Shown piece after piece: positions 1 through 8,971 of a stretch of 59,239 nucleotides of DNA. The translations under genes were made by a program, and so were the position numbers. Below the pieces are notes generated by a model. That model had not been told where the DNA came from. It worked only from the letters and a program-made list of their open reading frames with translations, and did no database searches. The stretch's first letter is position 1, and every line of letters begins with the position of its first letter. The stretch comes from Ignavibacteriota bacterium (GTDB lineage Bacteria; Bacteroidota; Ignavibacteria; UBA10030). Location: assembly GCA_003142475.1 (NCBI GenBank), contig PLMK01000020.1, positions 1 through 59,239 of the forward strand, in the 5' to 3' direction.

Positions 1-67
1 GCTCGCCGCGGCCGGTTTGTTCCACAACAATCGGAACGAGTTGATTATAAATTTCTGTATATGCCAT
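1..67 (-). CDS. clpP: ATP-dependent Clp protease proteolytic subunit, N-terminus only (cut by window edge)
   Basis: Only the first 22 codons are present. They begin at an ATG and read MAYTEIYNQLVPIVVEQTGR, followed by GE, which matches the conserved ClpP start in which a short variable leader precedes the LVPxVVEQTxRGE strand that lines the axial pore. A Shine-Dalgarno sequence (AGAAGGAAG) lies upstream. The gene follows trigger factor on the same strand with a 23-base gap, the common tig-clpP(-clpX) order. The catalytic Ser-His-Asp residues lie outside the window, so activity cannot be judged. Confidence 0.85.
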   Translation of the reverse strand, partial: MAYTEIYNQLVPIVVEQTGRGE

Positions 68-90
68 AATATATTCTTCCTTCTATTTAC

Positions 91-1356
91 TTATACTTTT
101 TCTGGGACTTCCTTGATCTTCGCGGAGCTTATAAGAAGTTTCACTAATTTATCGCCTATCAATCGGTCTTTAATTTGGTCAGAAGATTTGTAGTAGTTGA
201 TAAGGCGATCTTTTGGAATTTTGATTTTTGCAGATTCTTCTTCTGCCAACTTTTCGAGATCTTCATCGGAAACAGTAACATTTTCTGCTTTGATTAATTC
301 TTCACGCAGGAGTGCCCACTTTGCTTGATAGATTGCATATGCCCGATTCTCTTCTTTAAACTTTTCACTGTCAAATTCGGATGGCAGGTGCTTATCGGGA
401 TATTCATTCTTAACTTCTTCTAGCAATCCATCAAGCACGCTGCGAATAAGCGATTCAGGTACCTGAAACTCATGACGGCGGATGATTTCTGCTGTCAGCG
501 AATTGATAACCTGCCGATCACTTTTTTCTTTCCAGTATGCAATAATTTCTTCTTTGATATTCGAACACAGCGTTTCTACTGTTGTGAATTTACTTTTCGT
601 GACTTTGGCAACAAACGCATCATCCAACACCGGTAAAGTTACTTTCTCTATTTTCTTTACGATGATTTGCGTGTTGACCGTGTGAGTATGTTCGTCGTGC
701 TTATGCTCGAATTGTACACGGTATTCACCATTTTTCTTGGCTTCTTTCAACGCGTCCTTAAATGGTTGTTCAAGCTGTTCATCGGCGAGATAAAAACGAA
801 TGTTCTCGCTCTTTTTGCCAATCACCAATGCTCCGGTTTCATCTAAATCCTGCAAGGTTGCTGTGACGATGTATTCCGGAGATGTAACGGCTTCTTCCTC
901 TTCCATTATTGCATTTGCTCGCTGAAGGCGCACGAGTTCTTTTTCTACTTCATCATTTGTGATCGTGTGAACGATCTTCTCCACCTCGATGCCCTTGTAT
1001 TCTTTTATCGTAATCTGCGGCCGGACATCGAATTGAATTTTACATCGGAAACTTTCACCGTGTTTGTAATCCATATCAACGAGGATTGGTTCGCCGATTG
1101 GTTTTAAATCTTTCTCTTTCACAGCTTGCCGGTAAAATTCCGTGGCAATTTCATTAAGAGAATCGTTCTCAATCAAATCACCATACAATTTCTTGACGAT
1201 ATCAATTGGCGCTTTACCTTTTCGGAATCCGCGAATTTCAATTTTCTTGCGATATTCCAAATATGCTTTCGTGAAATGAGGTGCTAGGTCTTCCGGTGTG
1301 GCTGTGATTTCTGCCGCACGCAAGACATCTGACAACGACTGAACAGTAACTTCCAC
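91..1356 (-). CDS. tig: Trigger factor, ribosome-bound chaperone
   Basis: A ribosome-associated folding factor and peptidyl-prolyl isomerase that meets nascent chains at the exit tunnel. The ribosome-docking signature GFRKGKAP is at about residues 43-50. A central PPIase-like region (about 150-245) and a long helical C-terminal chaperone domain follow. The length of 421 aa is slightly short for the family (430-450). I chose the GTG at 1356, giving MEVTVQSLSD, because that is the classic N-terminus and an AGGAAG sequence sits six bases upstream. A TTG two codons earlier is too close to that Shine-Dalgarno sequence. clpP follows directly. The central domain lacks an obvious classic FKBP active-site pattern, so isomerase activity is uncertain. 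Confidence 0.95.
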   Translation of the reverse strand: MEVTVQSLSDVLRAAEITATPEDLAPHFTKAYLEYRKKIEIRGFRKGKAPIDIVKKLYGDLIENDSLNEIATEFYRQAVKEKDLKPIGEPILVDMDYKHGESFRCKIQFDVRPQITIKEYKGIEVEKIVHTITNDEVEKELVRLQRANAIMEEEEAVTSPEYIVTATLQDLDETGALVIGKKSENIRFYLADEQLEQPFKDALKEAKKNGEYRVQFEHKHDEHTHTVNTQIIVKKIEKVTLPVLDDAFVAKVTKSKFTTVETLCSNIKEEIIAYWKEKSDRQVINSLTAEIIRRHEFQVPESLIRSVLDGLLEEVKNEYPDKHLPSEFDSEKFKEENRAYAIYQAKWALLREELIKAENVTVSDEDLEKLAEEESAKIKIPKDRLINYYKSSDQIKDRLIGDKLVKLLISSAKIKEVPEKV

Positions 1357-1388
1357 GTCCAACTTCCTTTACATAATGATATGACCCG

Positions 1389-1470
1389 TAGGCACGGAGG
1401 GACTTGAACCCACACGGATTTCTCCACTAGCTCCTAAGGCTAGCGCGTCTGCCAGTTTCGCCACGTGCCC
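1389..1470 (-). tRNA. tRNA-Leu (anticodon UAG)
   Basis: The 82-nt minus-strand sequence folds as a class II tRNA. The 7-bp acceptor stem pairs GGGCACG with CGTGCCT (a G-U pair at position 1-72), the discriminator base is A, and the D-arm carries the AAACTGG core. The anticodon stem CTAGC/GCTAG encloses loop CTTAGGA, giving anticodon UAG. A variable arm and a TTCAAGT T-loop follow, with one mismatch in the T-stem. The 3' CCA is not encoded. It lies between trigger factor and the terminators of the TPR gene. Confidence 0.95.
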
Positions 1471-1505
1471 GTTGCGAAAAATGCCCAATAAGCCGGGCGT
1501 TCTTC

Positions 1506-1530
1506 AAAACGCCTGCAATTGGGCGTTTTT
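1506..1530 (-). terminator. Intrinsic terminator, possibly bidirectional
   Basis: An 8-bp stem (AAAACGCC with GGCGTTTT) closes an 8-base loop, with a T run on both strands. On the minus strand it lies after the TPR gene and before tRNA-Leu. A second GCCC/GGGC hairpin just downstream (1478-1500), also followed by T's on the minus strand, may act with it. Confidence 0.6.
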
Positions 1531-1557
1531 AATATAAGAACCGATTGAGTGAAAAGC

Positions 1558-1584
1558 AAAAAGGGATTCACAATGAATCCCTTT
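1558..1584 (-). terminator. Intrinsic terminator of the TPR gene
   Basis: A perfect 10-bp stem, AAAGGGATTC with GAATCCCTTT, closes a 5-base loop and is followed on the minus strand by a T tract. It lies 27 bases downstream of the TPR gene stop codon. Confidence 0.75.
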
Positions 1585-1610
1585 CTGAATTGCACATTGA
1601 AAATTAAGAA

Positions 1611-3524
1611 CTACCTGCCGGTTCTCTGAAGTTCATTTAGTTTTGTGAGGAAATCGACCGCCTCTTGTTTAGTAGGATCGAGACCAATAGCGTTGTTAAA
1701 ATACTCTCTCGCCTTCTGATAGTTTTTTACATTCTGATGTGCCAAACCGATTTGAATATTAGTTTTATAACTTTTTGGATTGAGTGCAAGTGCTCGTTCA
1801 AAGCTGTGAATTGCACGCGCCGGATCGGCATCACCAAGAAATGCTATGCCAAGGTTGTAATTGGTTGTCCAAAAGTCATTTCCCGCTGAAAGCGCGGTCG
1901 TAAGCACGTTAATAATTTCTTTAAAGTTACTTTGCCTTATATAGAGATTACAGCTTTCGCGGTAGGCGCTCAAGTATAATGTGTCTATTTGATAGGCGCG
2001 TTGATATGAATAATTGGCGCGTATCGGATCACCCGTGCGACTATAAAACTTACCTAGCGTGAAGAATCCGTATGCAAAGTTCGGTGCAATAAGTGTGATT
2101 TGCCGGTACTTATCCTGCGCACTCTGAATATCCTTTGCCCGCTCGAATTGTTCCGCTTCATCGAACATCTTCATCACTTCCGGCGAGATATGCTGCTCGC
2201 GATTTGTTATTCCCACACGTAGCATATCAAATCGGCCGATAATATCTTCATCGTAACACGTGCGGAATATTTGCACTATCTCTTGTTTTGCACTGGTGAA
2301 ATTGCCGTAGTAATAATCGTTCACCGCTTTGAGCATGGAATAGTATGGTTGTGAAAACGAAATTGTATCTTTCTTTAAATTCGGTAAAAAGTCAATTGGA
2401 AAGATTGGAAGATGCGCCTGCCATCGTTCATTGCAGATCCGGATGAACGTTTCGTATGATTCGTTGTCGTTGTATTTTATCAGTCGTGACTGATAGTCTT
2501 CTGGAATCCTCATCTTCAATTCTTTAGCAACAGTATCGGCAAAGTTGAGCGATGAAAATGCTGACGCCAATGTTTCAATCATATAAACATATCGGTAGCC
2601 ATTTTTGCTTGTCGCAGATCCTTCGATAATCCATCGTATATTTTGATCGTCTAGGACGTGCTGGAGTGAATCACGAAAGCTGGTAGCTTGAGCAAGAGAA
2701 ATACGGCATCGACCAAGAATGGGCGCGACTACCGTATCAAGTAAACCGACATTCCATTCGGCGCGTGGTAACGAGTCTAGGATATACTTAAATGTCGGCT
2801 TAAAGCCATCTACCAGTGCGATTCGTGATTTTAAATCCAATTGCGTATTTTTAACAGCCGCTTGGAATGAGACAGAAGTTTCATTGTAATAGTCATCGAA
2901 GCATTGAGTGCGTTTGGTTTTATATTCATCGTATAGTGTAAATATTTTAAAATTTGTATTACCTAATATTTGTTCATAAAAACCTATTGCTGACTTGAAG
3001 TATCTTGCGGTTGCCGCGGCTTCTGCTTGCTTTGCATAGCCGTTCACTGTTGTGAAGCCTGGCCAAAATTCCTCTGGTACCTTAAACTCTACCTGATTTA
3101 TTGTTTCGTCAATTGGACATTGGAATAAAAAAAGAAGATTGATTACGAAGGTCTTAGGGAATCCGAGCAAAACGGAGTTGTTCCCTTCAGAAATCAATTC
3201 CCCTTTCCATTCGATGGGAATTTTCTTTTCGTTCTGATAGATGTTAACCTTTGAAAGTTCATCTTTTACAAAATCCTGATCAAGTTTCCAATCGTCCGCT
3301 GGCGTTACAAGGAAGTAGTAATACTGTCCGCCGTTCACGTTGTCGCTGGTGAGCGGTTGTTGTCGATTCTCATTTGATAATTCGATCTTTACAATGCGTG
3401 GACCGCCCATCCCCAAGAAACCAGATTTCGCTTTTATCTTCAGCTGAACAAATGGAGCTTGTGCATTCAGAATCGCAGCAATACAAAGGAGACCAGAGAG
3501 CAATGATAAGAATCTGGTATTCAT
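1611..3524 (-). CDS. Secreted tetratricopeptide-repeat protein
   Basis: A 637-aa protein of unknown function. The ATG at 3524 is preceded by GAGGT and gives a clear signal peptide (MNTRFLSLLSGLLCIAAILNA, cleavage after NA). An in-frame extension of 31 residues upstream would bury that signal and is unlikely to be translated. The N-terminal half is a mixed alpha/beta region of no recognised family. The C-terminal third holds several TPR units with the usual pattern (for example YGFFTLGKFYSRTGD and TNIQIGLAHQNVKNYQKA), so it probably acts as a periplasmic or surface protein-binding scaffold. It stands alone between a divergent site-2 protease and its own terminators. Confidence 0.8.
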   Translation of the reverse strand: MNTRFLSLLSGLLCIAAILNAQAPFVQLKIKAKSGFLGMGGPRIVKIELSNENRQQPLTSDNVNGGQYYYFLVTPADDWKLDQDFVKDELSKVNIYQNEKKIPIEWKGELISEGNNSVLLGFPKTFVINLLFLFQCPIDETINQVEFKVPEEFWPGFTTVNGYAKQAEAAATARYFKSAIGFYEQILGNTNFKIFTLYDEYKTKRTQCFDDYYNETSVSFQAAVKNTQLDLKSRIALVDGFKPTFKYILDSLPRAEWNVGLLDTVVAPILGRCRISLAQATSFRDSLQHVLDDQNIRWIIEGSATSKNGYRYVYMIETLASAFSSLNFADTVAKELKMRIPEDYQSRLIKYNDNESYETFIRICNERWQAHLPIFPIDFLPNLKKDTISFSQPYYSMLKAVNDYYYGNFTSAKQEIVQIFRTCYDEDIIGRFDMLRVGITNREQHISPEVMKMFDEAEQFERAKDIQSAQDKYRQITLIAPNFAYGFFTLGKFYSRTGDPIRANYSYQRAYQIDTLYLSAYRESCNLYIRQSNFKEIINVLTTALSAGNDFWTTNYNLGIAFLGDADPARAIHSFERALALNPKSYKTNIQIGLAHQNVKNYQKAREYFNNAIGLDPTKQEAVDFLTKLNELQRTGR

Positions 3525-3682
3525 TTGCAACCTCAGGTAGTTAAAGTAAATAGAAAAATCTAAACTCTTATAAAAAGAATATAGAAAAACAGAGTTGCAG
3601 ATGCAAGATTCGTACAATCAACTCCTTGAATTCCTCCACATTTTTTGGTACATATAGATTAAGTATAGAAAATGATTTATGT

Positions 3683-3706
3683 CCGTCCCGCCTTGTTGCG
3701 GGACGG
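3683..3706. repeat. GC-rich perfect palindrome upstream of the site-2 protease
   Basis: CCGTCCCGC and GCGGGACGG form a perfect 9-bp stem around a CTTGTT loop, in otherwise AT-rich intergenic DNA. No T run follows on the plus strand, and it lies 25 bases before the likely protease start, so it resembles a REP-type or 5'-UTR hairpin rather than a terminator. Confidence 0.55.
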
Positions 3707-3730
3707 ATTGTATTTTATAAGGACGCTTCA

Positions 3731-4405
3731 TTGGATTCCCTTTATATATTGCCAATTCTTCTTTTTTCTATTGTGGTGCACGAGGTAGCCCATGGCTGGA
3801 TGGCATTGCGGCTTGGTGATTCAACTGCTCGTGATTCTGGTAGATTGACATTAAATCCCATTCCCCATATTGACCCGATTGGTTCTATTGCTATTCCGTT
3901 ACTTTCATATCTATCCGCAGGTTCTGTATTTATTGCGTGGGCAAAACCGGTACCGATTAACCCGGCAAACTTTCAACATTTTCGCCGTGATGACATTTTA
4001 GTATCTATCATGGGACCGCTTTCCAACTTGCTTGTAGCGTTTTGTTGCGCAGTATTTTATATACTCTCGGAACGTTTTTTCGGTCCATTACAATTGATTG
4101 AAAATGATATTCAGCGCGAAATCGCGGCGTTTTTGATTCACATGTTTGCGGCTGGAATCACCTTAAATATTTTTCTTACAGTTTTTAATTTAATTCCAGT
4201 GCCACCACTTGACGGTTCGCATGTCTTATCAGCTCTACTTCCGGTAGAAATAGGCGAGCGGTATCGGCAAATAGGATTCTTCGGAATACTTCTTGTTATT
4301 ATGTTGATGCGGTTAGATCCATTTCGGAATTTTATATTCACAGTTGTGATGACGGTGCGTATTCCGTATGAAATATTTATCCATCAATTTTTGTTTACGG
4401 TTTGA
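3731..4405 (+). CDS. Site-2 protease family membrane metalloprotease (M50)
   Basis: An intramembrane zinc protease of the short M50B type, about 224 aa. The zinc motif HEVAH is at about residues 17-21 and the distal aspartate motif NLIPVPPLDG at about 153-162; both lie within hydrophobic segments, as the family requires. There is no PDZ domain. I chose the TTG at 3731 because AAGGA stands seven bases before it and the product then starts just ahead of the first membrane helix. A 35-codon upstream extension (from 3626) runs through a GC-rich hairpin and has no family likeness. It is followed after 42 bases by lysA. The substrate is unknown. Confidence 0.88.
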   Translation: MDSLYILPILLFSIVVHEVAHGWMALRLGDSTARDSGRLTLNPIPHIDPIGSIAIPLLSYLSAGSVFIAWAKPVPINPANFQHFRRDDILVSIMGPLSNLLVAFCCAVFYILSERFFGPLQLIENDIQREIAAFLIHMFAAGITLNIFLTVFNLIPVPPLDGSHVLSALLPVEIGERYRQIGFFGILLVIMLMRLDPFRNFIFTVVMTVRIPYEIFIHQFLFTV

Positions 4406-4447
4406 GTTATTGAAACTCTATTGTCTATCGCAAATTAAAAATTATAT

Positions 4448-5716
4448 ATGAATTACATCGCCTATAAAGAAAATATTTTATACTGTGAAGATATTCCGCT
4501 GAGTGAGTTGGCTGAAGAATATGGAACGCCGCTGTACGTGTATAGTAAGAACCAGATTTTAGAAAAATATCGTTCCTTCATTAGTGGATTAGGAAATGTC
4601 AAGTACCAAGTGTGCTATGCACTGAAGGCGAATGCCAATCATCATATTTTACAATTACTTGCCACAGAAGGCGCTGGGGCGGATGTAGTCTCTGCGGGTG
4701 AGTTGTATTTGGCGTTGAAAGCCGGATTTTCTCCAGACAAAATTGTATTTGCAGGTGTGGGGAAGCGAGAAGATGAAATCGAATTTGCCTTAAAACAAAA
4801 TATTTTTTCCTTCAATGTTGAGTCGGTATCAGAACTTCATACTATTTCGCGTGTAGCGCTTCGAATGGGAAAGAAAGCCCGCATTTCGCTGCGCATTAAT
4901 CCAGATATTGATGCACAAAGTCATCCGTATATCACTACCGGTTTGCAATCGTCCAAGTTCGGCATTGAAGCATCAAAGGCGATAGAAGTATACACATATG
5001 CTGCAACATTGTCGTCTTTGGAATTGGTTGGTATTCACACGCATATCGGTTCACAAATCACGAAAGTAGAGCCGTTTATAGAAACAGCAAACTATATTGT
5101 CGGGTTGATCGGAAAATTACGTGAAGCTGGTATCAACTTAACACATATTGACTTTGGTGGCGGTTTTGGCGTTCAATATATCAATGCTGTTTTGCATGAG
5201 GCACTCCCACAAGAGGAAACATCGAACACCATCGTACCAGCCCCTGCGGAGTTTCTCGCAGCAGTATTGCCCATCTTGCAGACAACAGGTTGTTCCATCT
5301 GGATTGAACCCGGTCGTTCGATTATTGCAGATGCCGGCGTTTTGATTACTCGCGTTATTTCCACCAAAGAAAATGCACTCAAGAAATTTGTCATTATTGA
5401 TAGTGGCATGAACGACTTACTCAGGCCCAGTCTCTATCAAGCGTACCATCAAATTGTTCCTTTGTCCATCAATACATATGAGACCGAAAAGGTGGATGTC
5501 GTAGGTCCGATTTGCGAGAGTACTGATTTTTTTGCTCGGGATCGACTGCTTGCGAAAAGCAATACTGGAGATTATCTCGCAGTGCTTACCACTGGTGCAT
5601 ATGGTTTTGTTTTAAGTTCTAATTACAATGGTCGGCCTCGTCCTGCAGAAATTCTTGTGAATGGAGACCGCGTACGCGTCATCCGCCCCCGGCAGATGAT
5701 GGGAGAGTTGGAATAA
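4448..5716 (+). CDS. lysA: Diaminopimelate decarboxylase
   Basis: Catalyses the last step of lysine synthesis, meso-diaminopimelate to L-lysine, with PLP. It is a full-length 422-aa fold III decarboxylase. The PLP-binding lysine is K60 in YALKANANHH. HIGSQI, the phosphate-binding glycine loop GGGFGVQY, EPGRSI and the active-site cysteine motif GPICESTDFF follow in the usual order. No clear Shine-Dalgarno sequence precedes the ATG. It stands between the site-2 protease and a GNAT gene, with no other lysine genes in the window. LysA is hard to confuse with arginine decarboxylase at this length. Confidence 0.96.
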   Translation: MNYIAYKENILYCEDIPLSELAEEYGTPLYVYSKNQILEKYRSFISGLGNVKYQVCYALKANANHHILQLLATEGAGADVVSAGELYLALKAGFSPDKIVFAGVGKREDEIEFALKQNIFSFNVESVSELHTISRVALRMGKKARISLRINPDIDAQSHPYITTGLQSSKFGIEASKAIEVYTYAATLSSLELVGIHTHIGSQITKVEPFIETANYIVGLIGKLREAGINLTHIDFGGGFGVQYINAVLHEALPQEETSNTIVPAPAEFLAAVLPILQTTGCSIWIEPGRSIIADAGVLITRVISTKENALKKFVIIDSGMNDLLRPSLYQAYHQIVPLSINTYETEKVDVVGPICESTDFFARDRLLAKSNTGDYLAVLTTGAYGFVLSSNYNGRPRPAEILVNGDRVRVIRPRQMMGELE

Positions 5717-5934
5717 TCATAGTTTTAATGTAAATATTATTCCAATTGTAGTTTAACTATTGTCTTCTCGACTATTATTCTATGGACAAGAGGAGAATCT
5801 GCCACAATATTTAAAGTCTTATTTCGATTAAATTGTTTGCTGCTATTGACGCTATTCATTTCAAAAACTTTTATTTTGCAAAACTGCTAATTCTATTTGA
5901 AGTTGTCTATTTATCTTTCTTTATTTGTGCAATT

Positions 5935-6420
5935 ATGAATGTAATGCCAAAAAATAATCTCGAAAGAATGATACAACTTGCAGAAGAGTTTTTTGCAACA
6001 AAAGACGATCCTTCACAAATTTCTATCAATAGAAAAATTATGCTTAAGCTTGAAAGGATTCATCCAAGCACGATGATGGAGAAGAAGACAAGCAAGGGAC
6101 CGATTGCCTGGATTCTGGTAATTCCAACTATGCATAAATTAATGGAGCAATTTGTTGCGAGAAAAATAAATGAACGGGAATTGTTGGACAAAACTCCTTT
6201 GCGTGTGAAGTATGATTCCATCTACTTATGTTCGGCATTAGTATTGCCGGAGTATCGCGGTAGGGGATTAGCAAAGAGTTTGATGATAAAAGCGATCAAG
6301 TCCATTCAGAAGGATCATCCGATTAATTGCCTCTTCTATTGGGCATTTAGTAAAGAAGGAAAAAATTTAGCTTCATCTGTCGCTAAAGAATTTTCATTAT
6401 CTCTTTTCAAACGGCCTTAG
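5935..6420 (+). CDS. GNAT-family N-acetyltransferase
   Basis: A small protein of about 161 aa with a GNAT acetyl-CoA site: a beta-strand (LCSALVLP) runs into the pyrophosphate loop EYRGRGLAKSL (R-x-x-G-x-G/A pattern) near residues 98-108. The rest does not point to a substrate. The frame stays open upstream to a TTG at 5833, but that part encodes a hydrophobic stretch unlike this family, so an ATG at 5935 (or 5944) is the likelier start. No clear Shine-Dalgarno sequence is visible. It is monocistronic between lysA and glnS. Confidence 0.65.
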   Translation: MNVMPKNNLERMIQLAEEFFATKDDPSQISINRKIMLKLERIHPSTMMEKKTSKGPIAWILVIPTMHKLMEQFVARKINERELLDKTPLRVKYDSIYLCSALVLPEYRGRGLAKSLMIKAIKSIQKDHPINCLFYWAFSKEGKNLASSVAKEFSLSLFKRP

Positions 6421-6548
6421 ACCCGCCACACCTCACAAGTTTGCGATGCATAGAATGGTGGATCTTGCGCATATAATCAAAGCCTTTTGATAATCGTTCG
6501 GTTTTTACGTATTTTATTTACCACACGAATCGAGAGTAATAAAATACT

Positions 6549-8234
6549 ATGACAACGAACGAGAAAAGCGATTTTATCCGCGAAATCATTGACGAAGATC
6601 TCAAAACCAATAAATTTGAAGGACGCGTACACACGCGATTCCCTCCCGAACCAAACGGCTACCTTCATATCGGTCATGCCAAATCCATTCGCCTGAATTA
6701 TGAAATTGCCAAGGATTACCAGGGCAAATTCAATCTCCGGTTCGATGATACCAATCCGGAAAAGGAGGAACAGGAATATGTCGACTCCATTATCGAGGAC
6801 GTGAAATGGTTGGGCGGTGATTTTGAAGATCGCCTGTTCTACGCTTCGGATTATTTTGAACAGATGTACGAATTTGCAGTCGCTCTTATCAAAAAAGGAA
6901 AGGCGTACGTCTGCGATCTCTCCGCCGATGAAATCCGTTCAACACGCGGAACTCTGACAGAACCCGGTACAGAAAGCCCGTACCGGAACAGAATTGTTGA
7001 AGAAAACCTTATTCTCTTTGAGCAAATGCGCAAAGGAAATATTCCGGATGGAACGAAAACTCTGCGCGCCAAGATTGATATGGCATCGCCGAACATCAAT
7101 CTTCGTGATCCGATTATGTATAGGATTGTTCATGAGGGACATCACCGGCAGGGAGACAAGTGGTGCGTATATCCGACGTATGATTGGGCGCATGGTATTG
7201 AAGATTCCATTGAAGGAATCACGCATTCTATCTGCACACTCGAGTTTGAGAATCATCGCCCGCTGTACGATTGGTACATAAACGAGTTGGGTATTTATCA
7301 TCCGCAGCAAATCGAGTTTGCACGGCTGAATATCACATATACCATGTTGAGTAAGCGCAGATTGCTCCAGCTTGTTCAGGAGCATCATGTCTCGGGATGG
7401 GATGATCCGCGCATGCCGACCATAGTTGGTTTTCGGCGCCGAGGTTACACCGCAGAATCAATAAAAATGTTTTGCGACAAGATCGGTGTCTCTAAAAAAG
7501 ACAGCATTATCGATGTAGCAATGTTAGAGTGGAGTATTCGTGAGGATTTAAATAAGAACGCTCAACGTGCGATGGCTGTGTTGAATCCGGTTAAAGTTAT
7601 TATCACCAATTATCCAGAAAATAAAGTGGAAGAACTTCCGGCCGTCAATAATCCCGAAGATGAATCGGCAGGAACTCGGATAGTTCCATTTGGTCGGGAA
7701 TTGTTCATCGAGCAGGATGATTTTCGCGAAGTGCCGCCGCCAAAGTATTATCGATTGTCGCCGGGAACAGAAGTGCGTCTTCGGTATGCGTACATTATCA
7801 AATGCGCAAAAGTCATCAAGGATGCACAGGGAAATATTATAGAAATTCATTGCATATACGACCCTGAGACAAAAAGCGGATTACCGACGGCTAACCGTAA
7901 AGTAAAAGCGACTATTCACTGGGTGTCTGCTCACGATGCTGTCAATGCAGAAGTGCGGCTCTACGATCGTTTGTTTATTAAAGAAGATCCGGACGAAGTG
8001 GAAGAAGGGAAGGATTTTCTATCCAATCTTAATCCTAATTCCTTGCAAGTGCTCACTCATTGTAAAGTAGAACCAATGCTTGGTGCCGCAGCACCAGGAG
8101 ATCGTTTTCAGTTTGAACGAGTTGGGTACTTCTGCACCGACGCAAAGGATTCCAAACCGGGTGCACCGGTCTTCAATCGTATCGTCACGCTGAAAGATAC
8201 TTGGGCGAAGATTGTACAGCAAGGGAAGAAGTAG
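6549..8234 (+). CDS. glnS: Glutaminyl-tRNA synthetase
   Basis: Charges tRNA-Gln directly with glutamine. This is a complete class I enzyme of 561 aa, with [15 protein letters not shown] (HIGH at 40-43) and the KMSKS-equivalent MLSKRRL near residue 265. The C-terminal half carries the two beta-barrel anticodon-binding domains, ending near [11 protein letters not shown]. GlnRS rather than discriminating GluRS is indicated by these barrels and by the acceptor-binding region DPIMYRI. Its presence suggests that Gln-tRNA formation does not depend on GatCAB. It is convergent with kdpE, with a 41-base gap and no strong terminator. Confidence 0.96.
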   Translation: MTTNEKSDFIREIIDEDLKTNKFEGRVHTRFPPEPNGYLHIGHAKSIRLNYEIAKDYQGKFNLRFDDTNPEKEEQEYVDSIIEDVKWLGGDFEDRLFYASDYFEQMYEFAVALIKKGKAYVCDLSADEIRSTRGTLTEPGTESPYRNRIVEENLILFEQMRKGNIPDGTKTLRAKIDMASPNINLRDPIMYRIVHEGHHRQGDKWCVYPTYDWAHGIEDSIEGITHSICTLEFENHRPLYDWYINELGIYHPQQIEFARLNITYTMLSKRRLLQLVQEHHVSGWDDPRMPTIVGFRRRGYTAESIKMFCDKIGVSKKDSIIDVAMLEWSIREDLNKNAQRAMAVLNPVKVIITNYPENKVEELPAVNNPEDESAGTRIVPFGRELFIEQDDFREVPPPKYYRLSPGTEVRLRYAYIIKCAKVIKDAQGNIIEIHCIYDPETKSGLPTANRKVKATIHWVSAHDAVNAEVRLYDRLFIKEDPDEVEEGKDFLSNLNPNSLQVLTHCKVEPMLGAAAPGDRFQFERVGYFCTDAKDSKPGAPVFNRIVTLKDTWAKIVQQGKK

Positions 8235-8275
8235 CTTGGTGACAAACGGAGCCCATCTTCAAGTCGGATTCCACA

Positions 8276-8971
8276 TTAAGCTGCATCTATAAATCTATAT
8301 CCAATTCCAGCTTCAGTAAGAAAGAAAACAGGATTGTTTGGATCGTCCTCAAGTTTTTTTCGCAGTTGTGCAACATAAACCCGCGTGTATTGGGATTCTC
8401 CTTCAAACTTTGGTCCCCATACTTGTTGAAGGATATAATTATGGGTGAGAACTTTTCCTGCATTTCGGATGAACAATACAAGAAGTGCAAACTCTGTCGG
8501 TGTAAGTTTTACAGGCTCACCATTCTTCTTAACAATGTGATTGTCAGTATCAACAAAGATACCTTTTATTTCAACGATAGGGGTCGATGATGTTTTGGAA
8601 TGAAAGACACGAAGCGATGTCCGTAAACGGGCAACAAGTTCTCCACTTCGGAATGGTTTGGTGAGATAATCGTTTGCTCCGGCATCAAGCGCAGAGACAA
8701 TATCTTGTTCTGCCGACCGCACCGATAAAATGATAATGGGATATTGTGCCCATGTACGAATTTTCTTCAATACCTCTATACCATCTAAATCTGGTAGTCC
8801 TAAATCTAAGATGACTGCATCAAAGCGATGTGTTTCAGCATTGCGAATTCCTTCCGCAGCATTTTCCGCCAACGTAACTTTATATCCCGCTGATTCCAAG
8901 GTGATCCGCAACAATCGTCGCATTTGAATTTCATCATCAATAATTAGTATTTCTGTCGATGGTGTACTCAT
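8276..8971 (-). CDS. kdpE: Response regulator KdpE
   Basis: An OmpR-type response regulator, 231 aa. The receiver domain has the acidic pair D12/D13, phospho-acceptor D56 in AVILDLGLPD and conserved K105 in YLTKPF. A C-terminal winged-helix DNA-binding domain ends in GIGYRF. It is the last gene of the kdp operon and its ATG overlaps the kdpD stop by four bases (ATGA), which suggests translational coupling and a matched pair. Phosphorylated KdpE activates kdpFABC transcription in known systems. Confidence 0.95.
   Translation of the reverse strand: MSTPSTEILIIDDEIQMRRLLRITLESAGYKVTLAENAAEGIRNAETHRFDAVILDLGLPDLDGIEVLKKIRTWAQYPIIILSVRSAEQDIVSALDAGANDYLTKPFRSGELVARLRTSLRVFHSKTSSTPIVEIKGIFVDTDNHIVKKNGEPVKLTPTEFALLVLFIRNAGKVLTHNYILQQVWGPKFEGESQYTRVYVAQLRKKLEDDPNNPVFFLTEAGIGYRFIDAA

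Noticed and set aside
3626-3730. N-terminal extension of the site-2 protease
   Set aside because: It runs through a perfect GC-rich hairpin, has no family likeness, and a TTG with a Shine-Dalgarno sequence lies just downstream.
5833-5934. Hydrophobic N-terminal extension of the GNAT gene from a TTG
   Set aside because: GNAT proteins of this size are soluble, and better ATG starts lie at 5935 and 5944.
8250-8275. Likeness of the glnS-kdpE gap to the palindrome at 17743 (CCCATCTT)
   Set aside because: Only a few bases agree and the palindrome is not formed at 8250; probably chance.
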